This document shows, one piece after another, positions 28,178-37,093 of a stretch of DNA of 64,000 nucleotides (its first letter is position 1; every line of letters begins with the position of its first letter). Made by a program: the position numbers and the translations under genes. The stretch covers positions 124,001 to 188,000 of the forward strand of contig NZ_BNAY01000008.1 of the NCBI RefSeq assembly GCF_014654365.1, read 5' to 3'. Source of the stretch: Amycolatopsis oliviviridis. Lineage in GTDB: Bacteria; Actinomycetota; Actinomycetes; Mycobacteriales; Pseudonocardiaceae. The notes below the pieces were generated by a model. That model made no database searches, was not told where the DNA came from, and was given only the letters and a program-made list of their open reading frames with translations.

Positions 28178-30150
28178 TACGCGGCCCTCCCGGAAATACG
28201 TGTGCGTACGGCGCCCGCGAGCGTGTCGGCGGCGACCTCGGTGACCGGAACGTGTTCCGCGCCCAGGTGTTCCGCCAGTTCCGCGGCGAGCCCGAGGCGC
28301 ATCTTGCCGCTCTCGCAGTCCATCACGACCGAAGTCACGTTCCCGGCCAGCAACCCGGCCGCCTGCTGTGCCCGTTTGACGGCGTCCGCGCCGCTGGTCG
28401 CCCGGCCGTCGGTGACGACGACGAGCAGCGGGCGCCGCAGCGGATCACGGACCGCCTCGATCCGCAGAACCCGTGCCGCTTCAAGGAGTCCCTCGGCGAG
28501 CGGGGTCCGGCCGCCGGTCGCGAGACCGTCCAAACGGGACGCCGCGGCGTCGACGCTGATGGTCGGCGGGAGCGCGAGTTCGGCGCCGGAGGCACGGAAG
28601 GTCACCAGGCCGACCTTGTCGCGGCGCTGGTAGGCGTCGAGCAGCAACGACAGCACGGCGGTCTTGACCTCACGCATCCGCTGGCGTGCGCCCATCGAGC
28701 CGGACGCGTCGACGCAGAACAGCACGAGGTTGCCTTCGCGCCCTTCACGCCGGGCGAACCGCAGGTCCTGAGGCCGCACCACGAGTCCGGCGCCGCTACG
28801 GCCGCGAGATCGCTGATGCGGCGCGGCCGCGCGTACGGTCGCGAGCAGATGCGGATGCCCGTCCTTGGTCCCGGCGGGCTGGACGCCGATGGTCCGCCCG
28901 TTGTCGGTGATCGCCCTCGACCGCCGTCCGGCCGCGCCCTCTCCGGTGCCCTTCACCTCGAAACGCCTGGCACGAAAGGCTTCCCCGGCTCCGACCGGCT
29001 TCTGATCACCACCGCTCTGGCCGCCGCCCGAGGGCTCTTCGCCGCCTTCAGACGGCGGCGGTCCCGAAGTCTCACCGCCCTCCGGCGGGGCACCGGAACC
29101 GGGACCGTCATCGTCGGGGCCTTCAGGACCGGGGTCCTCGGGTTGCGCGTCCTGCAGCGCCTGCTCCAGCTGTTCTTCGGAGATTCCGGGCGCGTCGAAG
29201 GGATTCCGGCGACGACGATGCGGCAGCGCGAGCCGGGCCGCGACACGGACGTCCTCGGTGGTGACCTCGGTCCGTCCGGCCCAGGCGGCGTGCGCGACGG
29301 CGGTCCGCGCGGTCACGATGTCCGCGCGCATGCCGTCGACCTCGAACGAGGCGCAGACCTCGGCGATCTGCCGCAGCGCGTCGTCCGGCAGCTTGACCGA
29401 CGGCAGAAGTCGTTGCGCCGCCTCGATGTCCGTGGCGAGTTCGGCGTCGGCCGCGGCGTACTGGCCGGCGAAACCGTCGGGGTCGGCCTCGTAGGCGAGG
29501 CGCCGCCGGACGACCTCGACGCGCAGTTCGGGATCGCGGCTCGACGCGACCTCGACGGTGAGCCCGAAGCGGTCCAGCAGCTGCGGCCGCAGCTCGCCTT
29601 CCTCGGGGTTCATCGTGCCGATCAGGACGAACCGGGCGGCGTGCGACACCGAGACGCCCTCGCGTTCGACGGTCGCGCGGCCCATGGCGGCGGCGTCGAG
29701 CAGCGTGTCGACCAGGTGATCGTGCAGGAGGTTGACCTCGTCCACGTACAGCAGCCCGCGATGCGCGGCCGCGAGCAGACCGGGCTGGAAATCGGTGACG
29801 CCGTCGGCGAGCGCGCGTTCCAGGTTCAGCGAACCGATCACGCGGTCTTCGGCCGCGCCGACCGGCAGTTCCACCAGCCGCGCGGGACGACGGTGCGCGG
29901 CCGCCCCCTCGGCGTGCGGGCCGTCCGGGCAGGCGGGGTCGGGCTCGACGGGGTCGCAGGAGAACCGGCACGCGTCCACGACGTCGACACCGGGCAGCAG
30001 CCCGGCCAGCGCGCGCACCATCGTGGACTTCGCCGTGCCCTTCTCCCCGCGCACGAGCACCCCGCCGACGGCGGGTGAGATGGAGGAAAGCACCAGCGCC
30101 AGGCGCAGATCCGGCATCCCCACAACGGCGGTGAACGGGTACGGCTTCAC
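28177..30150 (-). CDS. Cobaltochelatase ATPase subunit, fused ChlI/ChlD (AAA plus VWA)
   Basis: From GTG 30150 (GAGGAGAG upstream) the protein has 657 residues. The AAA+ half has Walker A GEKGTAKST (35-42), a Cys-rich CRFSCDPVEPDPAC segment, LLYVDEVNLLHDHLVD and GTMNPEEGELRPQLLDRFGL. A low-complexity Pro/Gly/acidic linker (about 330-395) precedes the VWA domain with MIDAS motif VDASGSMGARQRM and VVTDGRATSG. This fused form replaces the separate CobS/CobT subunits in many actinobacteria and drives Co2+ insertion by CobN. cobN is at 51.9 kb, in a distant riboswitch-controlled unit. An ATG at 30186 without ribosome site was not chosen. Confidence 0.93.
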   Translation of the reverse strand: MKPYPFTAVVGMPDLRLALVLSSISPAVGGVLVRGEKGTAKSTMVRALAGLLPGVDVVDACRFSCDPVEPDPACPDGPHAEGAAAHRRPARLVELPVGAAEDRVIGSLNLERALADGVTDFQPGLLAAAHRGLLYVDEVNLLHDHLVDTLLDAAAMGRATVEREGVSVSHAARFVLIGTMNPEEGELRPQLLDRFGLTVEVASSRDPELRVEVVRRRLAYEADPDGFAGQYAAADAELATDIEAAQRLLPSVKLPDDALRQIAEVCASFEVDGMRADIVTARTAVAHAAWAGRTEVTTEDVRVAARLALPHRRRRNPFDAPGISEEQLEQALQDAQPEDPGPEGPDDDGPGSGAPPEGGETSGPPPSEGGEEPSGGGQSGGDQKPVGAGEAFRARRFEVKGTGEGAAGRRSRAITDNGRTIGVQPAGTKDGHPHLLATVRAAAPHQRSRGRSGAGLVVRPQDLRFARREGREGNLVLFCVDASGSMGARQRMREVKTAVLSLLLDAYQRRDKVGLVTFRASGAELALPPTISVDAAASRLDGLATGGRTPLAEGLLEAARVLRIEAVRDPLRRPLLVVVTDGRATSGADAVKRAQQAAGLLAGNVTSVVMDCESGKMRLGLAAELAEHLGAEHVPVTEVAADTLAGAVRTRISGRAA

Positions 30151-30210
30151 AGCTCTCCTCGTCGTCGACGACCTCCGGCCGATCATCGCACAGGATTTCC
30201 GTCGTCTAGC

Positions 30211-31347
30211 GTGACGAACGTGCGCGAAAAATCACCCCTGACCGTGGTCGGGATCGGGGCCGACGGCTGGTCCGGCCTGTCCGGGCAGGCCAGGGAAGCG
30301 GTGCTGCGCGCGGACGTCGTCGTCGGTGCTCCGCGTCAGCTCGCGTACCTGCCGGCCGGGGTGAAATCCGAGCCGTGGCCCAGCCCGCTCCTCCCCGCCC
30401 TGGACGACTTCCTCGCGGGCCGGAGCCGCGTCTGCGTCCTGGCCAGCGGCGACCCCCTGCTGTCCGGGATCGGCACGACGCTGATCCAGCGCGGCTACGA
30501 CGTCGAGATCCTGCCCGCGCTCTCGTCGGTCACGCTCGCCCGCGCGAGGCTCGGCTGGTCGGCGGAGGAGACCGAGGTGGTCACGGTCGTCGGCCGCGCG
30601 ATCGGCCGGGTGAGCCGGGCCCTGACGCCCGGCCGGAAGATCCTCGTCCTCGGCGCGAACGCCGAAGACCTGCTCGACCTGCTCAAAGCCCGTGGGTACG
30701 AGAAAAGCCGCGTCACCGCGCTGTCCGATCTCGGCGGCCCCGAGGAGCGGATCGGCCCCGGCACGCTGACCGTGTTCGCCATCGAGGCCGACGGTCCCGC
30801 GCTGCCGCTGACCGGGCTGCCGGACGACGCCTTCGAGCACGACGGCCAGCTCACCAAACGCGACCTGCGCGCGTCCGCGCTGGTCAGGCTCGCGCCGACC
30901 CCCGGCGAACTGCTGTGGGACGTCGGCGCGGGCGCGGGCAGCGTCGGGATCGAGTGGTCCCGCGCGCATCCGCTGAACCGGGCGATCGCGATCGAACGCT
31001 CGCCGGAGCGAGCCGCCCGGATCACCCGGAACGCGCACGCGCTCGGCGTCCCGGAACTCGACGTGGTGATCGGTGCCGTGCCGGCCGCACTCGACGGACT
31101 GACCAGGCCGGACGCGATCTTCCTCGGCGGCGGGCTGACCGTGCCCGGTGTCCTCGACGCCTGCCTGGCGACCGGCGCGCGGATCGTCGCGCACGGCGTG
31201 ACCCTCGAATCCGAACAGGCCCTGGCCCGCGCGTACACCGAACACGGCGGCGAGCTGATCCGCGTCGGCGTCGAGCAGGCGGCACCGCTGGGCGGATTCA
31301 CCGGCTGGACCCCGGCGCGGGTCGTCACACAGTGGAGCAGAACGTGA
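30211..31347 (+). CDS. cobL: Precorrin-6Y C5,15-methyltransferase (decarboxylating)
   Basis: A 378-residue fusion of two methyltransferases. The N-terminal half (about 1-200, CbiE-like) shows TVVGIGADGWSGLSGQAR, VVVGAPRQLAYL and VLASGDPLLSGIGTTL. The C-terminal half (CbiT-like, about 205-378) has LTKRDLRASALVRLAP, the SAM motif LLWDVGAGAGSVGIEWSR and AIERSPERAARI. It methylates C5 and C15 and removes the acetate carboxyl on ring C. GTG 30211 begins the operon cobL-cobM-oxidoreductase-cobK, divergent from the chelatase gene with a 60-nt gap. GTG 30220 is an alternative start. Confidence 0.95.
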   Translation: MTNVREKSPLTVVGIGADGWSGLSGQAREAVLRADVVVGAPRQLAYLPAGVKSEPWPSPLLPALDDFLAGRSRVCVLASGDPLLSGIGTTLIQRGYDVEILPALSSVTLARARLGWSAEETEVVTVVGRAIGRVSRALTPGRKILVLGANAEDLLDLLKARGYEKSRVTALSDLGGPEERIGPGTLTVFAIEADGPALPLTGLPDDAFEHDGQLTKRDLRASALVRLAPTPGELLWDVGAGAGSVGIEWSRAHPLNRAIAIERSPERAARITRNAHALGVPELDVVIGAVPAALDGLTRPDAIFLGGGLTVPGVLDACLATGARIVAHGVTLESEQALARAYTEHGGELIRVGVEQAAPLGGFTGWTPARVVTQWSRT

Positions 31348-32105
31348 CAGTGCACTTCATCGGCGCCGGTCCCGGTGCCGCCGACCTCATCACCGTCCGA
31401 GGCCGTGACCTGCTCGGCCGCTGCGGAACCTGCCTGTACCCCGGCAGCATGACGCCGACAGCGCTCTTGGCGTACTGCCCGGACGACGCGGTGCTCATCG
31501 ACACCGCGAACCTCGACCTGCCCGCGATCGTCGAGCGCATGGCCGAAGCCCACAGAGACGGCCACGAGATCGCACGGCTGTGCTCGGGCGACCCGTCGAT
31601 CTACAGCGCGGTCGCCGAGCAGATGCGCCGCCTCGACGCGGCGGGCGTTCCGTACGACGTCACCCCCGGCGTCCCCGCGTTCGCCGCCGCGGCCGCGTTG
31701 CTCAACCGCGAGCTGACCGTGCCCGAGGTCGGCCAGAGCCTGGTCATCACGCGCGCGCAGGCCCGGTCCACGGCGATGCCCCCGGGTGAGACGCTGGCGA
31801 ACTTCGCGCGCACCGGCACCACGCTCGCGCTGCATCTGGCGATCAACCGGATCGAGCAAGTAGTCGACGAATTGCGACCGTTTTATCAAAAGACCTGTCC
31901 GGCGGCGGTCGTCGCGCTGGCGAGCCAGCCGGGTGAGCAGGTGCTGCGCGGCACGCTCGGCACCATCGCCGCGCAAGCGCGCGAGGCCGGGATCAGCCGG
32001 GCCGCGATGATCTTCGTCGGAGAAGTCCTTGCGGCCGAAGGATTTCCCGATAGTTTTCTCTACTCGGCCACCCGTGATCGCGCGAACCAACCGGAGTCGT
32101 TGTGA
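31344..32105 (+). CDS. cobM: Precorrin-4 C11-methyltransferase
   Basis: A 253-residue SAM-dependent tetrapyrrole methylase from GTG 31344, which overlaps the cobL stop by 4 nt. It shows the N-terminal VHFIGAGPGAADLITVRG, the CLYPGSMTPTALLAYCP block typical of CobM, RLCSGDPSIYSAVAEQMRRL, TPGVPAFAAAAALLNRELT and QSLVITRAQARSTAMPPGE. It adds the C11 methyl group to precorrin-4. Its own stop overlaps the GTG of the next gene by 4 nt. Confidence 0.96.
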   Translation: MTVHFIGAGPGAADLITVRGRDLLGRCGTCLYPGSMTPTALLAYCPDDAVLIDTANLDLPAIVERMAEAHRDGHEIARLCSGDPSIYSAVAEQMRRLDAAGVPYDVTPGVPAFAAAAALLNRELTVPEVGQSLVITRAQARSTAMPPGETLANFARTGTTLALHLAINRIEQVVDELRPFYQKTCPAAVVALASQPGEQVLRGTLGTIAAQAREAGISRAAMIFVGEVLAAEGFPDSFLYSATRDRANQPESL

Positions 32106-33097
32106 AGAGTCTTCGCTGGGGCCTGCTGGCCGCCGGGACCATCGCCGCCGAATTCGCGGCGGGGGTAGAAGAGAGCAAGCACGGTGTCCTGGAAGCCGTC
32201 GCCGCGCGATCCGGTGACCGGGCGGCCGAGTTCGCGAGCCGCTTCGAGATCCCGAAATGCTATGGCTCCTACGAGGATCTGCTCGCCGATCCCGACGTCG
32301 ACGCGGTCTACATCTCGACGCCGCATCCGCTGCACGGCGAGTGGGCGATCCGCGCGGCCGAGTCGGGCAAGCACATCCTGTGCGAGAAACCGCTGACCGT
32401 GTCGGTCGGTGAGGCCGAGAAGGTCATCGAAGCGGCGCGGGTCAACGACGTCTTCCTGATGGAGGCGTTCATGTACCGGCTGCACCCGCAGATCCGGCGG
32501 CTGGCCGAGCTGATCTCGTGCGGCGCCATCGGCGAGGTCCGCGCGGTGGACGTCGCCTTCAGCTACGACTTCGTGGTGCCCCGGCTCACCGATCCCGCGC
32601 TGGGCGGCGGCGGGATCTTCGACGTCGGCTGCTACTGCACGTCACTCGCGCGGCTGGTCTCGCAGGCGGCGACCGGGCAGGACGTCGTCGAGCCCGAAGA
32701 GGTGCTCGGAATGGCGAGGCTCGACGAGAACGGCGTCGACGAGGTCGCGTTCGGGCTGCTGCGGCTGCCGGGCGGGATCCTCGCGCAACTGGCTTGCGGC
32801 TTCCGGCTGACGCAGGATGACCACATCCGCGTCTACGGCTCGCAAGGTCAGCTGTACATACCGAAACCGGCGTGGACCCACGAAATGCGCAAGCCGAGGA
32901 CCTCGCAGATCGTTCTCACGCCGGAAGGCGGCGAAGCCGAGGTGATCGAGGTCGAAGCGACTCAAGGCCTCTTCGCTCGCGAGGCCGACCACGTCGCCAC
33001 GCATCTCGCCGACCGGCAGGCACCCGAACTCACCTGGGCCGAAACGCTCGCCAACCTGCGCACGCTGGAACGATGGCGCGCGGCCGTGGCGCGATGA
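32102..33097 (+). CDS. Gfo/Idh/MocA-family oxidoreductase within the cob operon
   Basis: A 331-residue protein with an N-terminal Rossmann domain (LRWGLLAAGTIAAEFAAGV; the usual GxGxxG is replaced by AAGTIA), VYISTPHPLHGEWAIRAAES and the family Lys motif LCEKPLTVS, then the alpha/beta substrate domain with FMYRLHPQIRRLAELI and GGGGIFDVGCYCTSLARL. The CEKP lysine and a DVGCY motif agree with the trans-1,2-dihydrobenzenediol dehydrogenase/glucose-fructose-oxidoreductase branch. It should oxidise or reduce a hydroxyl group with NAD(P). It overlaps cobM and cobK by 4 nt on each side, so it is co-translated with corrin-ring enzymes, but it is not a known cobalamin enzyme. Function in the pathway is open. 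Confidence 0.88.
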   Translation: MKSLRWGLLAAGTIAAEFAAGVEESKHGVLEAVAARSGDRAAEFASRFEIPKCYGSYEDLLADPDVDAVYISTPHPLHGEWAIRAAESGKHILCEKPLTVSVGEAEKVIEAARVNDVFLMEAFMYRLHPQIRRLAELISCGAIGEVRAVDVAFSYDFVVPRLTDPALGGGGIFDVGCYCTSLARLVSQAATGQDVVEPEEVLGMARLDENGVDEVAFGLLRLPGGILAQLACGFRLTQDDHIRVYGSQGQLYIPKPAWTHEMRKPRTSQIVLTPEGGEAEVIEVEATQGLFAREADHVATHLADRQAPELTWAETLANLRTLERWRAAVAR

Positions 33098-33837
33098 CGC
33101 TGCTGATCCTGGGCGGCACGGGCGAAGCACGGGAGCTCGCGAAGGAACTGGTGGCGCGCGGCGAACACGTCGTGTCTTCACTGGCGGGCCGCGTCGCGCG
33201 ACCGAAACTGCCCGACGGCGAAGTCCGTCTCGGCGGCTTCGGCGGTCCCGAAGGTCTCGCACGCTGGCTGACCGAGAACGACGTCGACGCGATGATCGAC
33301 GCCACCCATCCCTTCGCGGAACGCATCGGTGCCAACGCGGCCGAAGCCGCGCGCGCGACGGGCACACCGTTGCTGAGGCTGGCCCGGCCCGGCTGGACAG
33401 AACAGCCCGGCGACACCTGGCATTGGGCCGACGACCTCGGCCACGCCGCGCGGCTCCTGCCGGCTTTGGGTGACCGCGTGTTCCTCACCAGCGGACGTCA
33501 GGGGCTCGCCGCGTTCGCCGGACTCGGCCTCTGGTTCCTGATCCGCTGCGTCGATCCGCCCGGGGTACCGCTCCCCCGGCGGCACGAAGTCCTGCTGGAC
33601 CGGGGGCCGTACACGGTGGAGAAGGAACGCGCGCTCATGGAACGGCACGACGTCGGAGTGCTCGTCACGAAGGACAGCGGCGGCGCGATGACCGCCGCGA
33701 AACTCACCGCCGCCCGAGAGCTCGGCCTGCCCGTGGTCGTCGTCCGGCGTCCGCCGCGCCCCGAAACGGCCAGCGTATCGACAGTTCAGGGCGCCATAAC
33801 CTGGATCGGCACCGCGACGAAGGGCAGCCCTGCGTAA
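33094..33837 (+). CDS. cobK: Precorrin-6A reductase
   Basis: A 247-residue protein starting at ATG 33094 in a 4-nt overlap with the previous gene. The family blocks are LLILGGTGEARELAKEL, DATHPFAERIGANAAEAARA, LLRLARPGW, VFLTSGRQGLAAFA, LIRCVDPP, LLDRGPYTVEKERALMERH and LVTKDSGGAMTAAKL. It reduces the C18-C19 double bond with NADPH, before CobL acts. Precorrin-6A itself would come from CobF, which is not in the window. It ends the operon; the Emb gene follows after 33 nt. Confidence 0.95.
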   Translation: MTLLILGGTGEARELAKELVARGEHVVSSLAGRVARPKLPDGEVRLGGFGGPEGLARWLTENDVDAMIDATHPFAERIGANAAEAARATGTPLLRLARPGWTEQPGDTWHWADDLGHAARLLPALGDRVFLTSGRQGLAAFAGLGLWFLIRCVDPPGVPLPRRHEVLLDRGPYTVEKERALMERHDVGVLVTKDSGGAMTAAKLTAARELGLPVVVVRRPPRPETASVSTVQGAITWIGTATKGSPA

Positions 33838-33870
33838 GCCGTTCGGACCAGACCCGTTAGCGTTGCGCCG

Positions 33871-36800
33871 ATGCGTTTGATCGCTGTCACGCTGGGGTTG
33901 CTCTCCGCCTTGTGCGCATTGGCTTTCCCCTTCCTGCCGGTGGTGCAGGACACAGCGGAGGTCGTCTGGCCAACGGGCGGCGACACCCGCTCCGTCAACG
34001 CGCCCTTGACCGGGTACTGGGCCCAGGATCTGCGCGTCGACCTGCCGTGCACCACCGTCCGGTCGCTCGACGCGCGTTCGCAGGGCCAGGCACTGCTGTT
34101 CTCCACCGTGCCCGACGGCCGCACCGACCCGCGCGCGGGCAAGGGCGTCGGCCTGCAGCTGCGCATCGACAACGGCGTGCTGCTCGCGTCCAGCCAGGGA
34201 CAGCAGATCGTGCAGCAGCCGCTGCCCGCCGACAACTGCGACATCAAGCTGTCGGCGGACGCGAACCAGATGACGCTGACCGTCGCCGAGACCGTGGTCT
34301 TCCACGCCGAGGGCGACGTCCGGCCGCGGCTGGTCGGGATCTACTCGTCGATCAACGCGGGCAAGGACCCGATCGCCGGTCTGCACGTCTCGGTCGTCCC
34401 GGACACCCGCTACCAGACGTCGCCGACGGTGTGGAAGTGGATCATCGGGGTGATCGCGGCGCTGTCGTTCATCGGCTGCCTGATCGCGGTGTGGCGGATG
34501 GACTCCGGGTTCGCCCGCCGTGCGCCGCGCTGGGCGCCGGTCGGCTGGTGGCGGCTGACCGCCCGTGACGCGACGGTGATCATCGCGCTCGGCGCGTGGG
34601 TCTTCATCGGCCCGGTCACCTCCGACGACGGCTACATCCTCACGATGTCGAGAGTGGCCGAGGAAACCGGCTACCTCACGAACTACCACCGCTGGTTCGG
34701 TGTCGCCGAGGCGCCGTTCGGCTGGTTCTACCACGTGTATCAGCTGATGGCGCACGTCAGCACGGTGCCGCCGTGGATCCGGCTCCCGTCGTTCGTGCTC
34801 GGCGTGCTGAGCTGGCTGCTGATCAGCCGCGAGGTCATGCCGCGGCTCGGCACCCAGGTCCGGATGAGCCGCGCCGCGGGCTGGGCCGCCGCCGCGGTGT
34901 TCCTGGTCTGGTGGATGCCGTTCAACAACGGTGTCCGGCCGGAGCCGGTCGCCGCGCTGGGTTCGCTGCTGGCGATCTGCGCGGTGGAACGCACGCTGGT
35001 GACCCGCCGCCTGCTGCCGTTGTGCCTGGGGCTGACCGCCGCCGCCTTCACCCTGGCCGCGACGCCGACCGGGCTGATCGCGGTCGCGCCGTTCCTGGTG
35101 GCCGCCCGCCCGCTGTTCAAACTGGTCCGCCAGCGCGCCGAGAACGGCTGGCTGCCGGTGCTCGCGCCGGTGCTGGCCGCCGGGCTGCTGGTGCTGGTCG
35201 TGGTGTTCGCCGACCAGACCTTCGCCACCGTGCAGGAGGCGACCCGGATCCGCACCCTGGTCGGCCCGAACCTGTCGTGGTTCCAGGAGCTCGCGCGCTA
35301 CCAGTTGCTCTTCGAAAGCCTTCCGGACGGATCGGTGCCACGCCGGTTCCCGGTCCTGCTGGTGCTGCTGTGCACCGGGACCTGCCTGGTGGTGCTGCTG
35401 CGCCGCGGCCGGATCCCCGGCGCCGCGCTCGGCCCCAGCCGCCGCCTGATCGGCACGGTCGCGCTGTTCTTCCTGCTGCTGGCCCTGACCCCGACCAAGT
35501 GGACGCACCATTTCGGCGCGTTCGCCGCGGTCGGCGCGGCCATGGCGGCGTTGACCGCGTTGGCGACGAGTTCGACGGTGCTGCGGTCGAGACGGAACCG
35601 GGCGGCGTTCCTCGCCGGGCTGCTCGTGGTCGGCGCGCTGGCCGCGACCGGGCCCAACTCGTTCTGGTTCGTCTCGAAACTCGGGGTGCAGTGGACCGCG
35701 GTGGCGCCGTCGATCGGCGGGATCCCGCTGTCGACGATCCTGCTGGTCGCGGCCGCGATCTCGGGGATCTACGCGTTCGTGGAGAACGTCCGCGCGCACC
35801 GGCCAGGACAGCAGGCGGGACCGCAGGAAGGACGGAGCCGCTCGCTGCGGCTCGGTTCGCTCTCACTGGTGGTCGTCTGTGGCCTGATGGCCGGGGGCGA
35901 GTTCGTCAGCATGGCGTGGGCGATCCACAACCAGCAGGGTTCCTACAGCCTCGGCGCCGCGAACTTCGGGCATCTGTTCGGCAAGAGCTGCAATCTCTCC
36001 GACCATGTGATGGTGGAACGCGACGCCGCGACCAGCGTCCTGCGGGCCCAGCCCGAACAGCGGACGGTGCCGGTCAAGAAGGAGGAGCCGCCCGCCGGGC
36101 AGACCCCGCCGCCGCTGCCCGATCCCGAACAGGACAACGGCCGCGTGCAGACCGGGTTCCACACCCGCGCGATCGACGACAAGGACCCGCTCGCCGAACC
36201 TCCGCACGGCTTCAAACCCGACGAGGTGCCGATGTGGAGCAGCTTCCTCGACCCCGAAACGCGGGCCGGACGGCTGCGCAGCGACTGGTACGCCCTCGCC
36301 GAGAAGCCCGCCGACGGCCAGATCGTGGTCGCCACCGCGGGCGCGGCCCGGCGGCCGACGTCGGTCAGCCTCGACTACGGCATGAACACCCCCGAAGGCG
36401 TGAAGGTCGTCCGCAGCCAGTTCGTCCTCCCGCCCGGCGCCGGGACCAACGGCTGGAACGACACCCGGATCAACCTGCGTGACCTGCCCGCCGAGACGAC
36501 GTCCGTGCGGATCAACATCGTCGACAACGACCTCACCGAGGACGGCTGGATCGCCGCGTCGGCGCCGCGCGTGCCGACGTTCACCACGCTGACCGAGAAG
36601 ATCGCGGGCAAACCGGTCTACGTCGACTGGCCCGCGTCGTTCGTCTACCCGTGCGTGCAGCCGGTGACCTCGCATGACGGCATCTCGAAGATGCCGGAGT
36701 ACCGGATCACCGCGGGTGCCGTCGCGGACGAGGCGAACTGGGCGTCCAGCACCAACGGCGGTCCGATCGGCTGGCTCGAAGAGGTCGCCGCCGAACCCGA

Positions 36801-36975
36801 GGTGCCCAGCTACCTGATCGGCCAGCCCAGCCAGTCGTGGGGCCAGCTGCTGCAGGTCGAACCGTTCACCGAGGGCATCGCGCCGACGATCATCCACGGC
36901 GAGAAGGTCGTGCCCGGCTGGTGGTCACCGGGTCCCGGGCCGCGGCAGCCGAACGGCAAGGACCCGACGCGCTGA
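33871..36975 (+). CDS. Arabinosyltransferase of the EmbA/B/C family
   Basis: A 1034-residue GT-C type membrane glycosyltransferase. One N-terminal span is followed by a beta-rich domain (about 30-180), then about a dozen spans (185-690) and an extracellular C-terminal carbohydrate-binding domain (about 690-1034). The catalytic acid pair is Asp252-Asp253 in TSDDGYILTMSRVAE, at the first extracellular loop. TPTKWTHHFGAFA (near residue 540) and the C-terminal PYVDW/VYPC-like stretch VYVDWPASFVYPCVQP also match. These enzymes add arabinofuranose from decaprenyl-phosphate-arabinose to arabinogalactan or lipoarabinomannan. A single gene here, rather than embCAB, fits non-mycobacterial Pseudonocardiales. 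It is the target family of ethambutol. Start ATG 33871 gives a normal signal-anchor. Confidence 0.94.
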   Translation: MRLIAVTLGLLSALCALAFPFLPVVQDTAEVVWPTGGDTRSVNAPLTGYWAQDLRVDLPCTTVRSLDARSQGQALLFSTVPDGRTDPRAGKGVGLQLRIDNGVLLASSQGQQIVQQPLPADNCDIKLSADANQMTLTVAETVVFHAEGDVRPRLVGIYSSINAGKDPIAGLHVSVVPDTRYQTSPTVWKWIIGVIAALSFIGCLIAVWRMDSGFARRAPRWAPVGWWRLTARDATVIIALGAWVFIGPVTSDDGYILTMSRVAEETGYLTNYHRWFGVAEAPFGWFYHVYQLMAHVSTVPPWIRLPSFVLGVLSWLLISREVMPRLGTQVRMSRAAGWAAAAVFLVWWMPFNNGVRPEPVAALGSLLAICAVERTLVTRRLLPLCLGLTAAAFTLAATPTGLIAVAPFLVAARPLFKLVRQRAENGWLPVLAPVLAAGLLVLVVVFADQTFATVQEATRIRTLVGPNLSWFQELARYQLLFESLPDGSVPRRFPVLLVLLCTGTCLVVLLRRGRIPGAALGPSRRLIGTVALFFLLLALTPTKWTHHFGAFAAVGAAMAALTALATSSTVLRSRRNRAAFLAGLLVVGALAATGPNSFWFVSKLGVQWTAVAPSIGGIPLSTILLVAAAISGIYAFVENVRAHRPGQQAGPQEGRSRSLRLGSLSLVVVCGLMAGGEFVSMAWAIHNQQGSYSLGAANFGHLFGKSCNLSDHVMVERDAATSVLRAQPEQRTVPVKKEEPPAGQTPPPLPDPEQDNGRVQTGFHTRAIDDKDPLAEPPHGFKPDEVPMWSSFLDPETRAGRLRSDWYALAEKPADGQIVVATAGAARRPTSVSLDYGMNTPEGVKVVRSQFVLPPGAGTNGWNDTRINLRDLPAETTSVRINIVDNDLTEDGWIAASAPRVPTFTTLTEKIAGKPVYVDWPASFVYPCVQPVTSHDGISKMPEYRITAGAVADEANWASSTNGGPIGWLEEVAAEPEVPSYLIGQPSQSWGQLLQVEPFTEGIAPTIIHGEKVVPGWWSPGPGPRQPNGKDPTR

Positions 36976-36998
36976 GCGACAACTCGTCACTCACGTGT

Positions 36999-37093
36999 CT
37001 GAACCCGTGACTCGCGTGCTTGGAGGCGGAACTCGTGAGTTCCACCTCCAAGCACGCGAATGCGGTGTCTGATCACGCGAGTTACGGGTTCAG
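36999..37093. terminator. Nested inverted repeats between the Emb and HelR-type genes
   Basis: Outer arms CTGAACCCGTGACTCGCGTG (36999-37018) and its complement at 37074-37093 match at 19 of 20 positions. An inner hairpin runs from 37013 to 37058 with 22-nt arms and one mismatch. The two structures share 37013-37018, so they exclude each other. The right outer arm covers the last codons of the helicase gene. It probably terminates both convergent genes. Confidence 0.7.

Noticed and set aside
28177..30150. Magnesium chelatase for chlorophyll synthesis
   Set aside because: The fused AAA-VWA protein is translationally coupled to cobO and no bacteriochlorophyll gene is present; a cobalt role with CobN fits.
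33178..35799. 873-codon frame antisense to cobK and the Emb gene
   Set aside because: It spans two well-supported genes on the other strand and has a repetitive Arg/Gln/Asp-rich product.
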